A stretch of 64,000 nt of DNA from Portulaca oleracea. Taxonomy: Eukaryota > Streptophyta > Magnoliopsida > Caryophyllales > Portulacaceae. Below are positions 35,195 to 48,019 of the stretch, one piece after another. The notes below the pieces were generated by a model. It saw only the letters and a list, made by a program, of their open reading frames with translations. It had not been told where the DNA came from and ran no database searches. The translations under genes were made by a program, and so were the position numbers. Within the stretch, counting starts at the first letter, position 1. The number at the start of each line of letters is the position of its first letter. The stretch covers positions 2,883,582 to 2,947,581 of the forward strand of contig CM055872.1 of the NCBI GenBank assembly GCA_029582165.1, in the 5' to 3' direction.

Positions 35195-35780
35195 GAATTC
35201 AATCTCTCTCTCTCTCTATTTCTCCCATTCTCTCATTTTCTCTCTCTACTTGTGTCTGTCTCCCCCCCCACCCGTTTTCTCTGATCCCCATCAGCCCTCT
35301 GCTCCCGCCCTCTGCTCCCTCTGTACCCTCCCCTCCCCATTTCACCCCACTCAGTAAAAAAAGAATCCAACCAACGCAGTAAAATCCAAACTTCTACCCC
35401 CTCACCGGCTACCCCCTCCGCCGGTCAGTTTTACACCACCAACATTTTTTTTAATTTCTTTTAAGCAAATTAATAATCGGACAAGGCTTCAAAATCGGGA
35501 AAAGTACCTCCCATCCTTCTCCTCTAAAATAAAAATAAAATAAACAAAATCCCCCCTTTTCTCTCACTCTTTTTCTACTCCCTCCTCACTCCCCTCTCTC
35601 TCTCTGAAATTTATCTTTTTGCCTCTTAAATTCCCTCATTCTGTTGTTGTTTTTGGCTGCTGGGTCTTTAGTAGATAGAGAGAGAGTCTAGAGAGAGAGA
35701 GAGAGAGAGTCTGTTTGTGTCAACTTTGAGTTTCTGGGTTTGTTAGCAAGTTTTGAGATCAATCAATCAGAAGTTTGAAG
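35195..35780 (+). promoter_or_regulatory. CT/GA-rich promoter and 5' leader region of the ZF-HD gene
   Basis: Several CT runs (about 35202-35250, 35560-35605) and a GA run (about 35679-35710) precede the start codon. Such CT/GA tracts are common in plant leaders and core promoters. No clear TATA box was found, and an intron in the leader cannot be excluded. Confidence 0.45.
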
Positions 35781-36629
35781 ATGATGGAATTTGAGGAAGA
35801 TCATGAGGAGGAGCTTGAGGAGGAGGAGGAAGAAGAAGATGAGGATGAAGAAATGGCAATCACACCCACCTTCAAATCTTCATCCACTGCTCCAGATGGC
35901 GGCGTAAAGAAGCCGGCGCCAATCGCCGCGTACAGGTACCGCGAGTGTCTCAAGAACCACGCCGTCGGAATCGGCGGCCACGCCGTCGACGGCTGCGGTG
36001 AGTTCATGCCCGCCGGCGTCGAGGGTTCACTTGACGCCCTCAAGTGCGCCGCCTGCAACTGCCACCGTAACTTCCACCGGAAAGAGCTCCTTCTAGATTC
36101 TTCCGGTGGTTCCAACCAATTGACCCTCTTCACTCCCCGCTCACAGTACATCTCTCCGCCGCCGTCCCACCACCACCCTCCGCCGCAGCAGCAGCAGCCG
36201 CAGGTGTACCAATTCTACCCGTACAACCGGACCTCCGCCGCGAGCCCCACCACAGCCCATTTCCTCCACCCCCGGCCGCTGGCTCTCCCATCCCCCACCA
36301 CCGCCACCGCCACCGTCGCCACCCCTCAAGACCACCACCACCACCACCACCAGAACCAGACCCAGAATCAGAATCAGGAGGAGCTGATGATGATGATGGG
36401 AAGCGGAACGACGTCGTCGAGGAAGAAGAGATTCAGGACGAAATTCAGTCAGGAGCAGAAAGACAAGATGTTGGAGCTTGCAGAGCAGCTGGGATGGCGG
36501 ATTCAGAAACAAGACGACGCCATTGTTCAGAACTTCTGCGAACAAACTGGTGTTCGTCGCCATGTTCTCAAGGTCTGGATGCATAACAACAAACACACCC
36601 TCGGTAAGAAAAACCCTAGCTTAAGCTAA
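35781..36629 (+). CDS. ZHD: Zinc-finger homeodomain (ZF-HD) transcription factor
   Basis: A single-exon gene of 282 codons. An acidic Glu/Asp run occupies residues 4-24. The ZF-HD dimerisation zinc finger spans about 51-102 ([43 protein letters not shown]), with Cys56, Cys72, Cys89, Cys92, Cys94 and His residues as likely zinc ligands. A low-complexity Pro/Gln/His/Thr linker runs 125-200. The homeodomain covers about 214-277 ([30 protein letters not shown], then [13 protein letters not shown]). In plants these proteins form homo- and heterodimers through the finger and bind AT-rich sites in the nucleus, acting in floral, shoot and stress programmes. The length and intronless structure are usual for the family. 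An ATG-ATG pair at 35781 opens the frame; an upstream TTG is not a credible start. The subfamily looks close to the Arabidopsis ZHD1-ZHD5 type, but the exact orthologue is not decided. Confidence 0.96.
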   Translation: MMEFEEDHEEELEEEEEEEDEDEEMAITPTFKSSSTAPDGGVKKPAPIAAYRYRECLKNHAVGIGGHAVDGCGEFMPAGVEGSLDALKCAACNCHRNFHRKELLLDSSGGSNQLTLFTPRSQYISPPPSHHHPPPQQQQPQVYQFYPYNRTSAASPTTAHFLHPRPLALPSPTTATATVATPQDHHHHHHQNQTQNQNQEELMMMMGSGTTSSRKKRFRTKFSQEQKDKMLELAEQLGWRIQKQDDAIVQNFCEQTGVRRHVLKVWMHNNKHTLGKKNPSLS

Positions 36630-37130
36630 TTAATTTAATTAATTAATTAATTAGCTTGCTAATTAATTAATCACCAACCCCCAGACACAAAAAAAAACCA
36701 ATCCCCATTTATTGTGTAGGATGAATGTGGGTGTGTTGGGGAAGATCGAAGCTAGCTAGGTAGGGATCCAGAAGAGAGATTAATTAGGGAATGTTTTTAG
36801 CTATTGTTGTCGTGTATTATTATTATTATGGATAATGATGTGATATAATTAAGGTGAAGAAGAAATTAAGAGGGGGGGAAAATGAAGTGGGAGGATTAGT
36901 GAATTAATTCTCTTGCTTTAATTTCTTATTTTCCTTGATTAATTTGGGTCGGATATGGTGATGGATGACATTAATCAATCAACTAGTTTTAGTTGTATTA
37001 GTTTGTTTTAAATTAGCTTTTAGAGGAGTTGCTCTTTTGTAGTGTAATTTTCTTCCTTTATTTAGATGGTGTTTGTGGAATTAATGTGGATTTACTAATC
37101 ATGGATTTTATTGATCATATGTTGTCTAAA
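36630..37130 (+). other. Probable 3' untranslated region and flank of the ZF-HD gene
   Basis: It begins with a TTAATTAA-rich run right after the stop and holds no open frame. No exact AATAAA signal was found, so the transcript end is uncertain. Confidence 0.4.
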
Positions 37131-37174
37131 TTGGGTTCTTGCTAATTCTCGTTTCTTATTTTGTTACTTAACTA

Positions 37175-37405
37175 CTCCCTTCGATCCATATTAATTGTCA
37201 TCATTTTGACTTTCACCGTCTATTGTTTTTATAATATTATATTAATAATTGCAATATTATACTTTATGATAGTTTTTTCGTTACGAATTTAATGATGGTA
37301 ATTTTATATATCAGCTCATTCTATATATTGAGAAATTTATGACCAAATTTTTGAAATTTGACTGTATAATTTCCAAAGACGACAATTAATATGGAACAGA
37401 TGGAG
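37175..37405. mobile_element. Stowaway MITE
   Basis: A 231-bp element CTCCCTTCGATCC ... GGAACAGATGGAG with TA on both sides. The interior is collinear with the 16939 copy in reverse orientation. It lies about 550 bp downstream of the ZF-HD stop codon. Confidence 0.92.
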
Positions 37406-38199
37406 TATAAAAGAGTTTGTATATGTTTCATGAAGGGGTATAATCATGTTAAGATAAAATGTAAACTCAAAGTATGTCTTATGGTTGCAAACACTCTTAC
37501 ATTGTGTTGGAGCCAAGTAGATTGAGATGAGAACAAGTTAAATAAACTAAACTGAAGAGAACAAAGGTTGACTAAAATGGGGCATATTCGAAGGAAATTT
37601 AGATTCTAATAATGCTTACTTTCAACAATTGTATCACAATAATCTCTACTTTTATCTTAAATTTTGGTGGTAAAAAAAAAAATAAAAATCGATTCTTGTA
37701 GGATAGTACTGAGAGTATACCCTAAATATCATAAATTTTGAGTTGCATTTGATTCTAAACTTAGTATAATACTTTAATATAATTTTTAATGAATTATGAC
37801 ATTTCTCTTGTTTTTTTTCATATTTTTTACGATTTTTTCACTTTTATTTATTTTCAGAAAATGATAATAATTGTTCAGATTCTCTGAGAAATAATTAAAA
37901 AATCATTTATTAACTATATTTTATTACCTTTTTGGGGTACGAATGAAAAAAAAAACAAAAACAATATGGGCAGGAAAGACAAAAATAAAAAAATGTAGAG
38001 TCAGACTTGATACCACTATAATCAAATTTTATTTTTTTTGACCACCAGAATTCAAAATGAAAGTAGTGATTATTTGCTAAACAATGGGAGAAAGTAATCC
38101 AATTTTCCCGTATGCAAATACATATATATACAAGGGAGAAAGACCAAAGAAAAAGATGTATATTCCTCTCTAACATTAATTAAGTAAACAATAAATTTA

Positions 38200-38344
38200 T
38201 GAAATACTCCCTCCTTACTTGGTCTATGTTTCAATACAAATTTTGATCACTAGCTTCTCAAAATATATAATGTTATATCATATGAAAATATTATTATTGG
38301 ATTTATAATGAAAAATACTATCATAAGAGTAAGTGACATAAAAT
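38200..38344. mobile_element. Stowaway MITE fragment
   Basis: Starts CTCCCTCCTTACTTGG and keeps the GATTTATAATGAAAAATACTATCATAA block of the family in shortened form. It is truncated by the following Mutator-type element, so the latter is the younger insertion. Confidence 0.6.
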
Positions 38345-39376
38345 AGAGTAATTTACATTTACCTTATTTAGGTTTCTTGTAATAATTTTACGCTTTATCT
38401 CTGAGAAATTACTTTTATCTTACCTGGCCCATAGTGATATAGATTAATTATGATAAAAATAAGTGAAGTGGGACAAGACAATGAGAAACACGATTGTACT
38501 CCTATGTATGTACATTAAAAGATCCTACAATCAAAGTTGTTAGAATTGAGGTCATAACTTGATCGGATCCATGTGATAGTTAGGATCAGAATTAATCCAC
38601 GTTGGATCATGATCAAAATGTAGATAGTAGAATCGTATCGGGGATTTTGAATCATAAAATGGTAGAATTGTATATCAGGATCAAGATTTTAATAACTATA
38701 CCTAAAATTAAAAGACTGATTCTATCTCTTACATTATCTTAGAAAAAAAAAACTTTCAATTTTTCTGCAAAAATAAAAATTGCCCTCTCTAAATTAATAA
38801 CCATGAACTTGTGATTCACCCATGGATAGTGCGATTGTTGGTGATTTTGAGCGTGCTTGAGGAAGTGAACAATCTCCGATTAGTGACGACAATTTCTTGG
38901 AATTTTTGCAGAAGAGCAATGCCAACTTTGAAGTATGAAAGTAGAGGATGTTTGTTTGCCTCTATTTAGGGTTGATTTACCTTTAAATGTGTTGTATTTA
39001 TATTATTTTTATGTATTTTTCGAATAGCAAGAACAACAGCGAGAGGAACAAACCACCAAGGGAGATTGAGTTTTGAGGAGAAAGAAAGTACATATCATTT
39101 GTTGCATCTAATATAAAGAAAAGATGAAAAAAGAGAGGAGGTAAAATAAAAGAATAAATCTACTTCAAATGAGGGCAAAACTGTCATTTTACTAGCATTT
39201 CAATAACACAATTCACTTTTCACTAAAAACTCTTGCTAAAATTTATTACAACACAATGGAGATGGTAAAATAAACTACAATTTTGATGCGTCAGAAGGAT
39301 AAAAATTATTTTCTAAAAGTGAAGATGTATAAAAATTATTATAGTAAATTTCAGATAAAATAAATGGAAATTACTC
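38345..39376. mobile_element. Mutator-type element with non-palindromic centre
   Basis: Left arm AGAGTAATTTACATTTACCT and reversed right arm GAGTAATTTCCATTTATTTT continue as imperfect inverted repeats for about 80 bp. The flanks GACATAAAAT / GACAAAAAT are a 9-10-bp duplication with one indel. The centre contains a coding-like stretch from the ATG at 38822: MDSAIVGDFERA, a stop, then GSEQSPISDDNFLEFLQKSN. It may be a decayed captured fragment. No transposase. Confidence 0.75.
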
Positions 39377-40084
39377 GACAAAAATAGGAAGGAGAGTACG
39401 TAATTTAATTTAACAAAGCTATAGTATGGCAAGAAAGACATAAAGAGTGACGAATTGATATTATGGTTTTCTTGGACTATCTTATTAAGTAGTCTTTGTT
39501 ATAATTTTCCCAAACGTATATATACAAGGTGAAAAGGGAGGTTAGAAATAAAGGAGAATAAAGAACGAAAAGGAAATATGATAGTTATTGAGACTACTTT
39601 ACCGAAAATATTAGATGCTACGCGATATAACTAACCGTGACGGTACATATATTATATATTCAACCATAATACATTTTCAAAGATAAATTGGAGGAATGAA
39701 TGGTGTGTTGTACGAATAATTACTGTGAAGTTTCCCAGCTTGAAATCTGGAGATAGTGAAATCGTTGGAAGTAAAGTAATTGATAAATGGTGAATTGGGT
39801 GGGGTTCAAGTAATAGGGATCAGAAAAAAAACACTGAAACAAAATGTAGGTGTATGTAGATGTCTTAATTGATCATCGTACTTGTTCCTCAGGTACTATA
39901 CACTGCTTCTGCTTGCATGAGTGCTGTACTCTTGCATACTCCAACCTCAGTTCTGGTTTATGTTAATGTTAGTAGATTTTCAGAAATATTTCTGTATGAA
40001 AAGTTGTTTAGAAGTGGTGCTCCTTCATTGAGCTTGTAGTGAGTCTTTTGTTCATTGGGGTTCTTGGATCCTGCAAACTTCTTA

Positions 40085-40284
40085 TGGCCTGTTTGATGAG
40101 CAAAACAGGAATGGAATTGAGTATGAATGAGTTCTAATTCCTGTTTATTCTGTTTGGAGAGCAGTTTCTGGAATGGAATTGCAATCCCTAGGGATTTGCT
40201 ATCCCTCCCAAATAGGGGGATTAGAAACCTTCCAAATGTGGGGGGAATAGGCTATCCCTTTTCTTTCACAACAACAAGAAAACC

Positions 40285-40336
<52 letters not shown>

Positions 40337-41217
40337 GTAATAATAATAATAATATAATAATTATAATTATAATTATACTTATTAATAATTAATAATAATA
40401 ATTATAATAATTATGATTATAATTATTAATAAATATTATTATTATTAATAATTATTATTTTTATTATATATTAATTAATAATAAAAATAAAAATTATAAT
40501 TATAATTAATTTGTAATAATAATTAAATTTATTAATAATTAATAATAATAATTATAATAATTATTATAATAAATAATAATAATCATAATAATAATAATTA
40601 TTATTAATTAATAATAATTATTATTATTAATTAATAATAATTATAATAATAATTATAAAAATTTATAATAATAATATAATAACAATAATAATCATAATCA
40701 TAATAATAATTATAATTATAATTATAATTATTATTAATAATTATAATAACAATAATTATTATAAATGTAAATACTAATAATTATTACTAATAATGAATTA
40801 ATAAATGTTTTTAATTAATATTAATTTATAATAATTAGTAATTTAGTAATATGAAAATTAGTAATTAATATTTAATAATTAATAATAAACATATATATTA
40901 ATAGTTAATAAGTAATTATTATAATTAGTTAATAATAATTGATAATTATTAATAATTAATAAATAATTATAATTATTAATAATTAATTTTTAACATAATA
41001 AAATTACTAATTGACACAAATGTCAACAATTAAAAATTAATTAATTATTATTATAGTTAATTATTTTCCATTGATAATAATTATTAATTAATGAAAAATA
41101 ATAATTTATAATTTATAGTAATAATATTATTAATTAATATATAATAATAACTAATTAATAATTGATAATTATTAAAATTTGATTATTGTCATAATAATAA
41201 TAATAATAATAATAATA

Positions 41218-41265
<48 letters not shown>

Positions 41266-41404
41266 ACAAATACTGTGACTATAGTTTTAATTTCATTCCA
41301 CTGCTCACCAAACACTTTCATTTTAGTGTTCTAATTCCATACTCAACCCCCTCGGATTCTAATTCCATACCCAACCCATTCCACTTTTCTCTCCAAACAA
41401 GCCC
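40085..41404. mobile_element. Tourist-like MITE with microsatellite-expanded centre
   Basis: Ends TGGCCTGTTTGATGAG and (reversed) GGGCTTGTTTGGAGAG continue as inverted repeats through GGAATGG..TTG.GTATG. They are flanked by TTA (40082-40084, 41405-41407), the PIF/Harbinger pattern. Nearly 1 kb of the 1320 bp is AAT/ATT repeat. Confidence 0.88.
40285..41266. repeat. ~1-kb degenerate AAT/ATT microsatellite
   Basis: Begins with an almost pure (AAT)n run and ends with (AAT)n joining (ATT)n at about 41196-41266. The middle is a decayed AATTATTAATAAT mixture with many short palindromes. The poly-Ile frame here is an artefact. Confidence 0.95.
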
Positions 41405-41598
41405 TTAGTGGATGCCCTGAAATTTGAAATGAAAAAGTAGTTGCTAGCTGCATATGTAAGGACATAGAGCTAACAGAAATTGACCCGACCCGAACCCCTG
41501 AAAGTTTAAAGTTAGGCCCGGAATTTCCAAACCTAAAGCATAAATAAACCCAAAATCGACCCTTACCGAATTAAGGTTAGGACATCTTTTCACGCTAC

Positions 41599-42015
41599 GT
41601 TGCGTTTGGTTCTTTCTCTGAGAAATATTTTTTGAGAAACTTTTCTCTTGGAAACTTTTTTTAGGAAAGGTTTTTAAAGGAAAGATTATATTATAATGTT
41701 CGGTTTATATTTGAAAATATGAGGAAGTTGGTAGGAAAGTTTATTAAAGAAGTCCAGATTACCCTTAGTTATTAAATTTATGAAATAATTTTCAAGGATA
41801 TTTTGAGAAGTTACATTATAATAGTTTCACTTTTCCATGGGAAAACTTTCCCATCTCCTTCATTGCGAAAGTTTTTCCCATGAATTGTAGGGAAATTTTG
41901 GACCTCACTCAAAAACTTTGTTATTCTCATTTTGCAACTAAACAAAAGAAACTTTTGTCTAACTTTGAAAAATTGACAAACTTTCCTAGGAAATATACAT
42001 GACCAAACGGTCCCT
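41599..42015. mobile_element. Tourist-like MITE (TGCGTTTGGTT family)
   Basis: Left GTTGCGTTTGGTTCTTTC and a right end ATGACCAAACGGTCCC frame a GAAACTTTTC/GGGAAAACTTTCCC interior collinear with 50650-51067. The duplication was not clear, so limits are approximate. Confidence 0.65.
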
Positions 42016-43639
42016 TGGTCTTGACAAAAAGATTGGATTATGATAATATCTATTTCGAATTATTGGACAAACAATAATTGTTACTTCAAAATCGTACCAC
42101 ACTAAATTGTACTTTATACTCAATGAATTATGTTGAACCGCCACTTTGTATATATGTATATAGTATGCACTATTACAAATAAATATATGCAAACTAGAGG
42201 AGGGAATGTATGTCTTCCTAGCTTTGCCCCAAGGGAGAATATGTGTGTTATAGTTTTGTCAAAAAATTCTCTAAATTAATTGGTTAAAAAGGTCACAATA
42301 GATAAATTGTAGCTCAAAAATATCAGGATTTTACTTTTATTAATGTCAAAAATCACAAAATATGTGTAAATTATATTTCAATTTCTAATATAATATACTT
42401 AAAAATATTATATAAATATATTTATGTGAAAGTATTTCCCATAACGAATCGGATAATATTAAGTCTGATCTATAACTTTATCATTACATATGTTGAATGA
42501 CAACAATCGTAGTTTACAAAAATTGATGCACATATACGATAACAAATAGAAACATGGGACGCTACATAAACATTAAAATATGATAGTATAATATATGAAA
42601 ATGGAAAGTCACTTGCTAGTAAGTGGATATGTCAATTCGGATAGCCTGTTAAAACAGGTTAATGTACATCAAGTTTGGATTAATACGAGTTAGATATATT
42701 CTATGTTCGGGTAAATATGAGAACTTTAGTTTTGAGTTAACCTGAAGGATGGTTAGTTTATCTTTTCCGTTTCTTTTTTTCTTTGGAATAAACCGTCTCT
42801 AAATACTCTAATTTGGTCAATATATATAAAAAATACTATTATTTTCATGCAACATGTACAATATATTATAATAAAATTTTTAACTTAAATTAGAGTAATC
42901 ACGCTTATATAGTTTTATAGTCAATAATTTCTAAAAGTCACAAATTTCTATAGAATTAAATTTTAAAGAATAAAAATTTTTCGGTCAAACCAATGAGTCG
43001 GGAATCACTAGTACTTGCCAAATTTAGCAGTTTGGTTGTAACCAATTTTTAATAATTGAAAAAAAAAACCTTTTAACTTTTAATAATTGAAAAAAAAAAA
43101 ACACAATATGATTGATCATGGAGGTTGCTGTGACTGTGGGAGGAAGAAGAGAAATGAGAGTACTTAGGAAATGCAAATGCTGATGTGATCAAACCCACAC
43201 TTTTCCCTTCTTTCCTTATTTCTTTTTCTTTCTCATTGACATTATTTGTCAGTTCCTCTACATTTTTCTTTTTCCCCACTTTTTCCAAATGAAATTAATT
43301 AATATTGTGTTGTTTCTGTTACATTTCAATGCTTTGGGAAATGAGGACTCACCTTCAACCCCAACCATATAAAAAGTGGTAATTAAAATATGATAAAAAA
43401 ATAATCTTAATTCATTATATAATTATTAAAATGAGGGGACTCAAATCCAAATGTAAGGTGTGTTTGTTTGTTCATGTTCCAGAAGGAAGGTTGGTAGGTC
43501 GATAGATCCAAAGCCCCTTTTCCCGTTTTTTTATTCCTTTCATAATCCCCATATTCTTCTTAAATTCATTCATTCAACTATTTTTCTAATTCTTCTTCCA
43601 AGTGTTGTACGTGGTCCAGTCCGAACCGAAAAAGGGTTC

Positions 43640-45029
43640 TGTAGACGCTGAATTTTGTCGTATTTCAGCTTTGTAATTATATAATTTATTTTGAGCATTT
43701 TTTTAAGATTAAATGTCAAGTATTCTTGAAATGCATAAATGATGAAAAATTCACAAAAAACCCAAATAAATTTTCCTCTACAAAAGCCTTTTACATTAGC
43801 TCATTTCTATTTCTGGCCCATCCGCGTTCAAATATTCCAAAAACTCAGCCCTTTATTCATGTGCCTGAGCCTTTTCTTTAAATTGCTGACTTTTCACCGA
43901 CCTCTATGAGTTTCCTAAGTTTGGGAGCTAAAAGTACTCATTACAAGCTTTCCAACAACACTTGAATCAAGTTAACCGGAGGTCGGATGAGAAAGTTATG
44001 GTCGTTTGAAGTTAGAGAGCTCAAAATAACCCAACATGCTGGTCCGCAGTGACCCATTTCCTTTCATTCCAACATACTGAGCGTCATGCTGATCAGAATG
44101 GCCCAACTACCCTCTTTATTTCATAACCCTAGTTTCCTCACTTCATTTCCCCTATAAACACAGCCTCACTCTCATCATTTTTCGACACACCGAATCACCT
44201 AGGAGTATTGACACTAGGTGATTTCTGCTTCTTCTCCCTCTCTTCATTCTCCTCCTCCTCTCTTCATCATTTGCATACATCCATACTTAGCATTATTTTT
44301 TGTCGTTTTTATTTTCTTGTAATTACTTATACTGTTGTAATCCTGATGCTAATATCAATTATAACTAATTTAAATCGGATTACTTGAGAAGATGACTTTA
44401 ATTTCGTTCTTTATTTATTTGTGTTTTGTTTATTGCTTTTATTTATTCATCGCATTTATTTATTTTCGTACTTTAATTCTTTGCATGCATCTAAATAATT
44501 TAAATTAATCTAATTAATTCTCCTCTTCTACTCTCTTCTTTAACGAACCGATTTAGTAGAGTCCGTTCTTTGAACGGGCGGATTCGAAGGTTTTTACTTT
44601 CGAATTCGTAACCTTACCCCCGGATCCGAATCTCATGGTTCACGGTTTGCGGAGTCTAATTTGAGTTTATTAATTCTCACCAAAAATTAATTGGCGACTC
44701 TATAATTCATTCAATTTGATTCATTCACTTTCTTTTCGAATTTTACTTTTTATTTCTAGAAAATTTCAATTGCACGGGAAGTAACATCACAGAAAGAAAC
44801 GAATCAGAAAATTGAGGTCTCGATTCACCGTTGATTCTCCTCTTTTTTTGTGTAATATTATTTTCTGAGCAATGACATTTTCTGGTAATAAAATTAATTA
44901 AATTCAAGATTGCGTTTGAACATTTTGATTATTAAAAATTCAATTTAAATCCCTTAAAGACTAGACACCTCTTTCGATTCGCCTAACACCGCGTGGGGCA
45001 CCAATGGAAGTTTTTTCCCGGGTCCTACA
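43640..45029. mobile_element. Solo LTR, gypsy-like
   Basis: A 1390-bp LTR beginning TGTAGACGCTGAATTTTGTC and ending GGGTCCTACA, with a perfect 5-bp duplication GGTTC (43635-43639, 45030-45034). It contains a TATA-like CCTATAAACACAG at about 44151 in the plus orientation and a TTGGCGACTCTATAAT motif near 44691. The start and length resemble Tat/Ogre-group gypsy LTRs, which is inference. There is no internal region or second LTR, so it arose by LTR-LTR recombination. Open frames inside are not genes. Confidence 0.88.
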
Positions 45030-45749
45030 GGTTCAGATTGGGCTGGATTGAGGGAAATTCGGTCTAGTCCTCGGTTTAAAAAATTTAGATATTCAGTCCT
45101 CTGTCCAACCCATGTATCAAAGTGAAGAACTGGGGTTACTAAAATTTTAGGGTTTCTTTATGTATAATCCAGTCCAAGACCGAACTTTTATCGATCCAAT
45201 CTTCGGTCCAACTTAGTCCTCGAATTCGGTCATCGATCCTTCCGGTCTAGACCCATTCGGTCCAGTCCGAGACCGACAAACAACCTTACTTCTTCCTCTA
45301 TGACGTAATTCCAGAAGCTAAGATTAAAAGGGTTATTAGGTACTGGAATCTCCAACTTTGGGGTTATTTGTCACAATATCTAGAACTTTACATTTGATTT
45401 ATAACAGCCAACCTTTGGAGAAGGTATTTGTCAGTAGCTTAAAACTGAATTACATTAATTAAACTCAGGTTTTTTGTGATGTGTAGATTGTTTTCAATGT
45501 GACATGTATAATGGAAGTGTATCTAAATAAATAAATAAATAAAAACAACTGGCACATCACAAAAAACATAAGTTTAATTGATGTTAGTTCATTATAAGAT
45601 ACTGAAAAATATCACCCAAATGTTGGGTTGTTATGAATCAAATATGGAGTTTGGGATACTGTGATAAACAGGCCCTAAAGTTGAGGATTTTAGAACTTAA
45701 TAATCCAAATTAAAATATGTATACATAGAGCTCTACAACCTTTTTCATT

Positions 45750-45955
45750 AATAGTGCATTTGGTTATATGAGTTTTTTTTAGGAAAATTGGCCAACTTTT
45801 TCAAGTTGACAAAATTTTCCAATGTTTTTCAAGTTGAGTTCAATATTTTCTATGGTAGACGGAAAATATTCTCCCATTGAGAGTTTGTGAAAGTTTTTTT
45901 CACGTGGAAGAGGGAAACTATTTATAATTTAACTTTCCAAGATACCCATGTGTTG
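45750..45955. mobile_element. Tourist-like MITE, left part, interrupted
   Basis: GTGCATTTGGTTATATGAG and the following AAATTGGCCAACTTTTTCAA blocks match the reverse complement of 50650-51067. The copy breaks off after AACTTTCCAAGATACCC, where an unidentified ~1.5-kb sequence begins. Confidence 0.6.
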
Positions 45956-47500
45956 TCGTACTTTTAGGAGTACGGTTATCGTATCCGATGATGGCTATAG
46001 GACGCGCACACGACCTAAGATACGGTCAATGTTGTTTCGAGCTAAGCAGGCAACAATTTCAAGGATTGATAATTAGAATGCAATAATCACAAAGAGAAAG
46101 CAATTAAAGTAAGTCTAGGGTAAGGGACTCACCAAACTAACATGCTAACGATCACAATTTGCATTCCTATATTATTCATAAACACAACAAATTAGAGAAT
46201 CAATTCAATGTCAACCTCTTGCCTTCTCTCGAAATTCATTGAGTTAGTTTAAATGACCTGATTGTTGATCTTAGACAACTAAAACAAATGAATTACAAGT
46301 GAAAACACTTGTCGAGGGCAGCCAATGACTATGACAAAACACTACAACCACTTAGTAACTCAAGGACATTGAATCGGGTACGCTCGGTTTAACAAATAAA
46401 TTAAAAACAAAATTTAAAGACAAAAAAAAAAGAGAGACAAAGCTCAAGTATTTTTTTGATGTTCATGCCCGTTCAAATAGAGCTATGTCACCGACCTAAG
46501 CTTCTGTTCACTTAGGATTTAACCACTCCACTTCTTATTCATTTCAGCAGTACAATTACAATGTTCCTCAGACTTCTTTAACTCCCTCAAAAACCTTCAA
46601 AAATTAGCTTTCAAATGATCAATGAACCTTATCCTTGAGTCCTCGGCTCACAATACTGACTTCCACTCTCAGTTCAACCAACCTAGATAGACCCTTCAAG
46701 GATGGTTAAGGAACAAGATTTCTCACTAAGAACGCTACTCAGCTACAAGACAATTACGTCTTGATTCTCCCAATCAGGTACACTCACTAACAAACTACAT
46801 TATTCTTATACCTAAGCGAGAATCATATAACAAGTTATTGTAGGCCTAAGTTTCTTTTCTCACTGATCACCTAAACCGTAACTGCACAAAGATACGACTC
46901 TCTCGAGCCTTGCATAAAATTCATAATATATTGATATAAATTCAAAAAACAAATGCAGACAATAGTCACTGAAGCATCATTGTAATATTAGACATGGTAG
47001 TGGCGATTACCTAATCCAAGTTAGGAATCGATTTAGCCCCACAAAATGAATAAAGAAAACATAAATCCTAATTTACCAGCTATGAATGGAAATAGACAAG
47101 AGATTAAGAAAGCAATACTTGTAATGTTCAATAATCAAACGAATTCAATCTTCTAATCCAAGCTAGCGTAAGAGAAATTGTGTTTTGAGTATAGAGTCTT
47201 GAGAGAAAAACTACCCTAAAAACTAATGTGAAAGAAAAAACATTGAATGAAAACTGCTTGTTTTATTTTTTTAAACAGTAAAACGAAATTGCAGTGTCCG
47301 GCACAACCATGCTGACCCGACACGGGTGCATGTGTCGTAGTACAAAATCTAATTTTTTCCTTCTAATACTCTTGTGTGGTTGTGCTGGCCCGCAAAGCTA
47401 CCTGTGCGGTGCTAGCTTTCTTTGGCTTCTTTTGGCTTCTTTTACCTTTTGTTTCCACTTCTTTCTCTCCATTGATATCATCATTTAAAATCGGAGTCCA
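45956..47500. mobile_element. Unidentified insertion, LTR-like
   Basis: The MITE family sequence stops at about 45955 and may resume near 47500 (CCATAAAATTAATTAAAG). The sequence between starts TGTTGTCGTACTTTTAGG and has higher complexity and GC than its surroundings, with blocks such as GACCCGACACGGGTGC. It has no long ORF. A solo LTR or other retroelement part is likely, but no TG/CA ends with a convincing duplication were found. Confidence 0.35.
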
Positions 47501-48019
47501 TAAAATTAATTAAAGTTATGTCAAATTTGCCTAAATATTAGGTTGATCGGGACTGTGATCCCAGTAATATTTTGAGGCCTCGCTCCCGCTCCCGGTTGTG
47601 ACCGGCCGGGAGCAAAGTTTTTCTCATGGTCTCGCTCCCGATTGTGACCGGGGGAAAAGTTTTCTCTCGCTCCGATTCCACCAGGAGCAGTAAATTTTAA
47701 TTCGGGTAAGTTGACCTTTTTTGTACTTATAAATAGCTATTATAAACAATACAGATTTTCACAACTTTCACATATGCCGATGCTGATTTGTTTGCATAGA
47801 CTCTTTTCCCTGAATTAAAATTACACAATTTCTAAATACGTGTCTCTTTTTTTGAAAAAAAACACAAATTTGAAATAGTAATAAATAAAATAAATCTCAA
47901 GAGTAAACACAAATTAAATTTACCCAAATTTATTAATCATCAAGAGATTACTTGATATACTGTTATTTGGGATGTTGAAAAATAATGCACCGAAACTTTT
48001 TTTTGAACAATAATATATT

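Noticed and set aside
36141..36596. 151-codon and 116-codon minus-strand frames over the ZF-HD gene
   Set aside because: Antisense shadows of a GC-rich, His/Pro-rich coding region.
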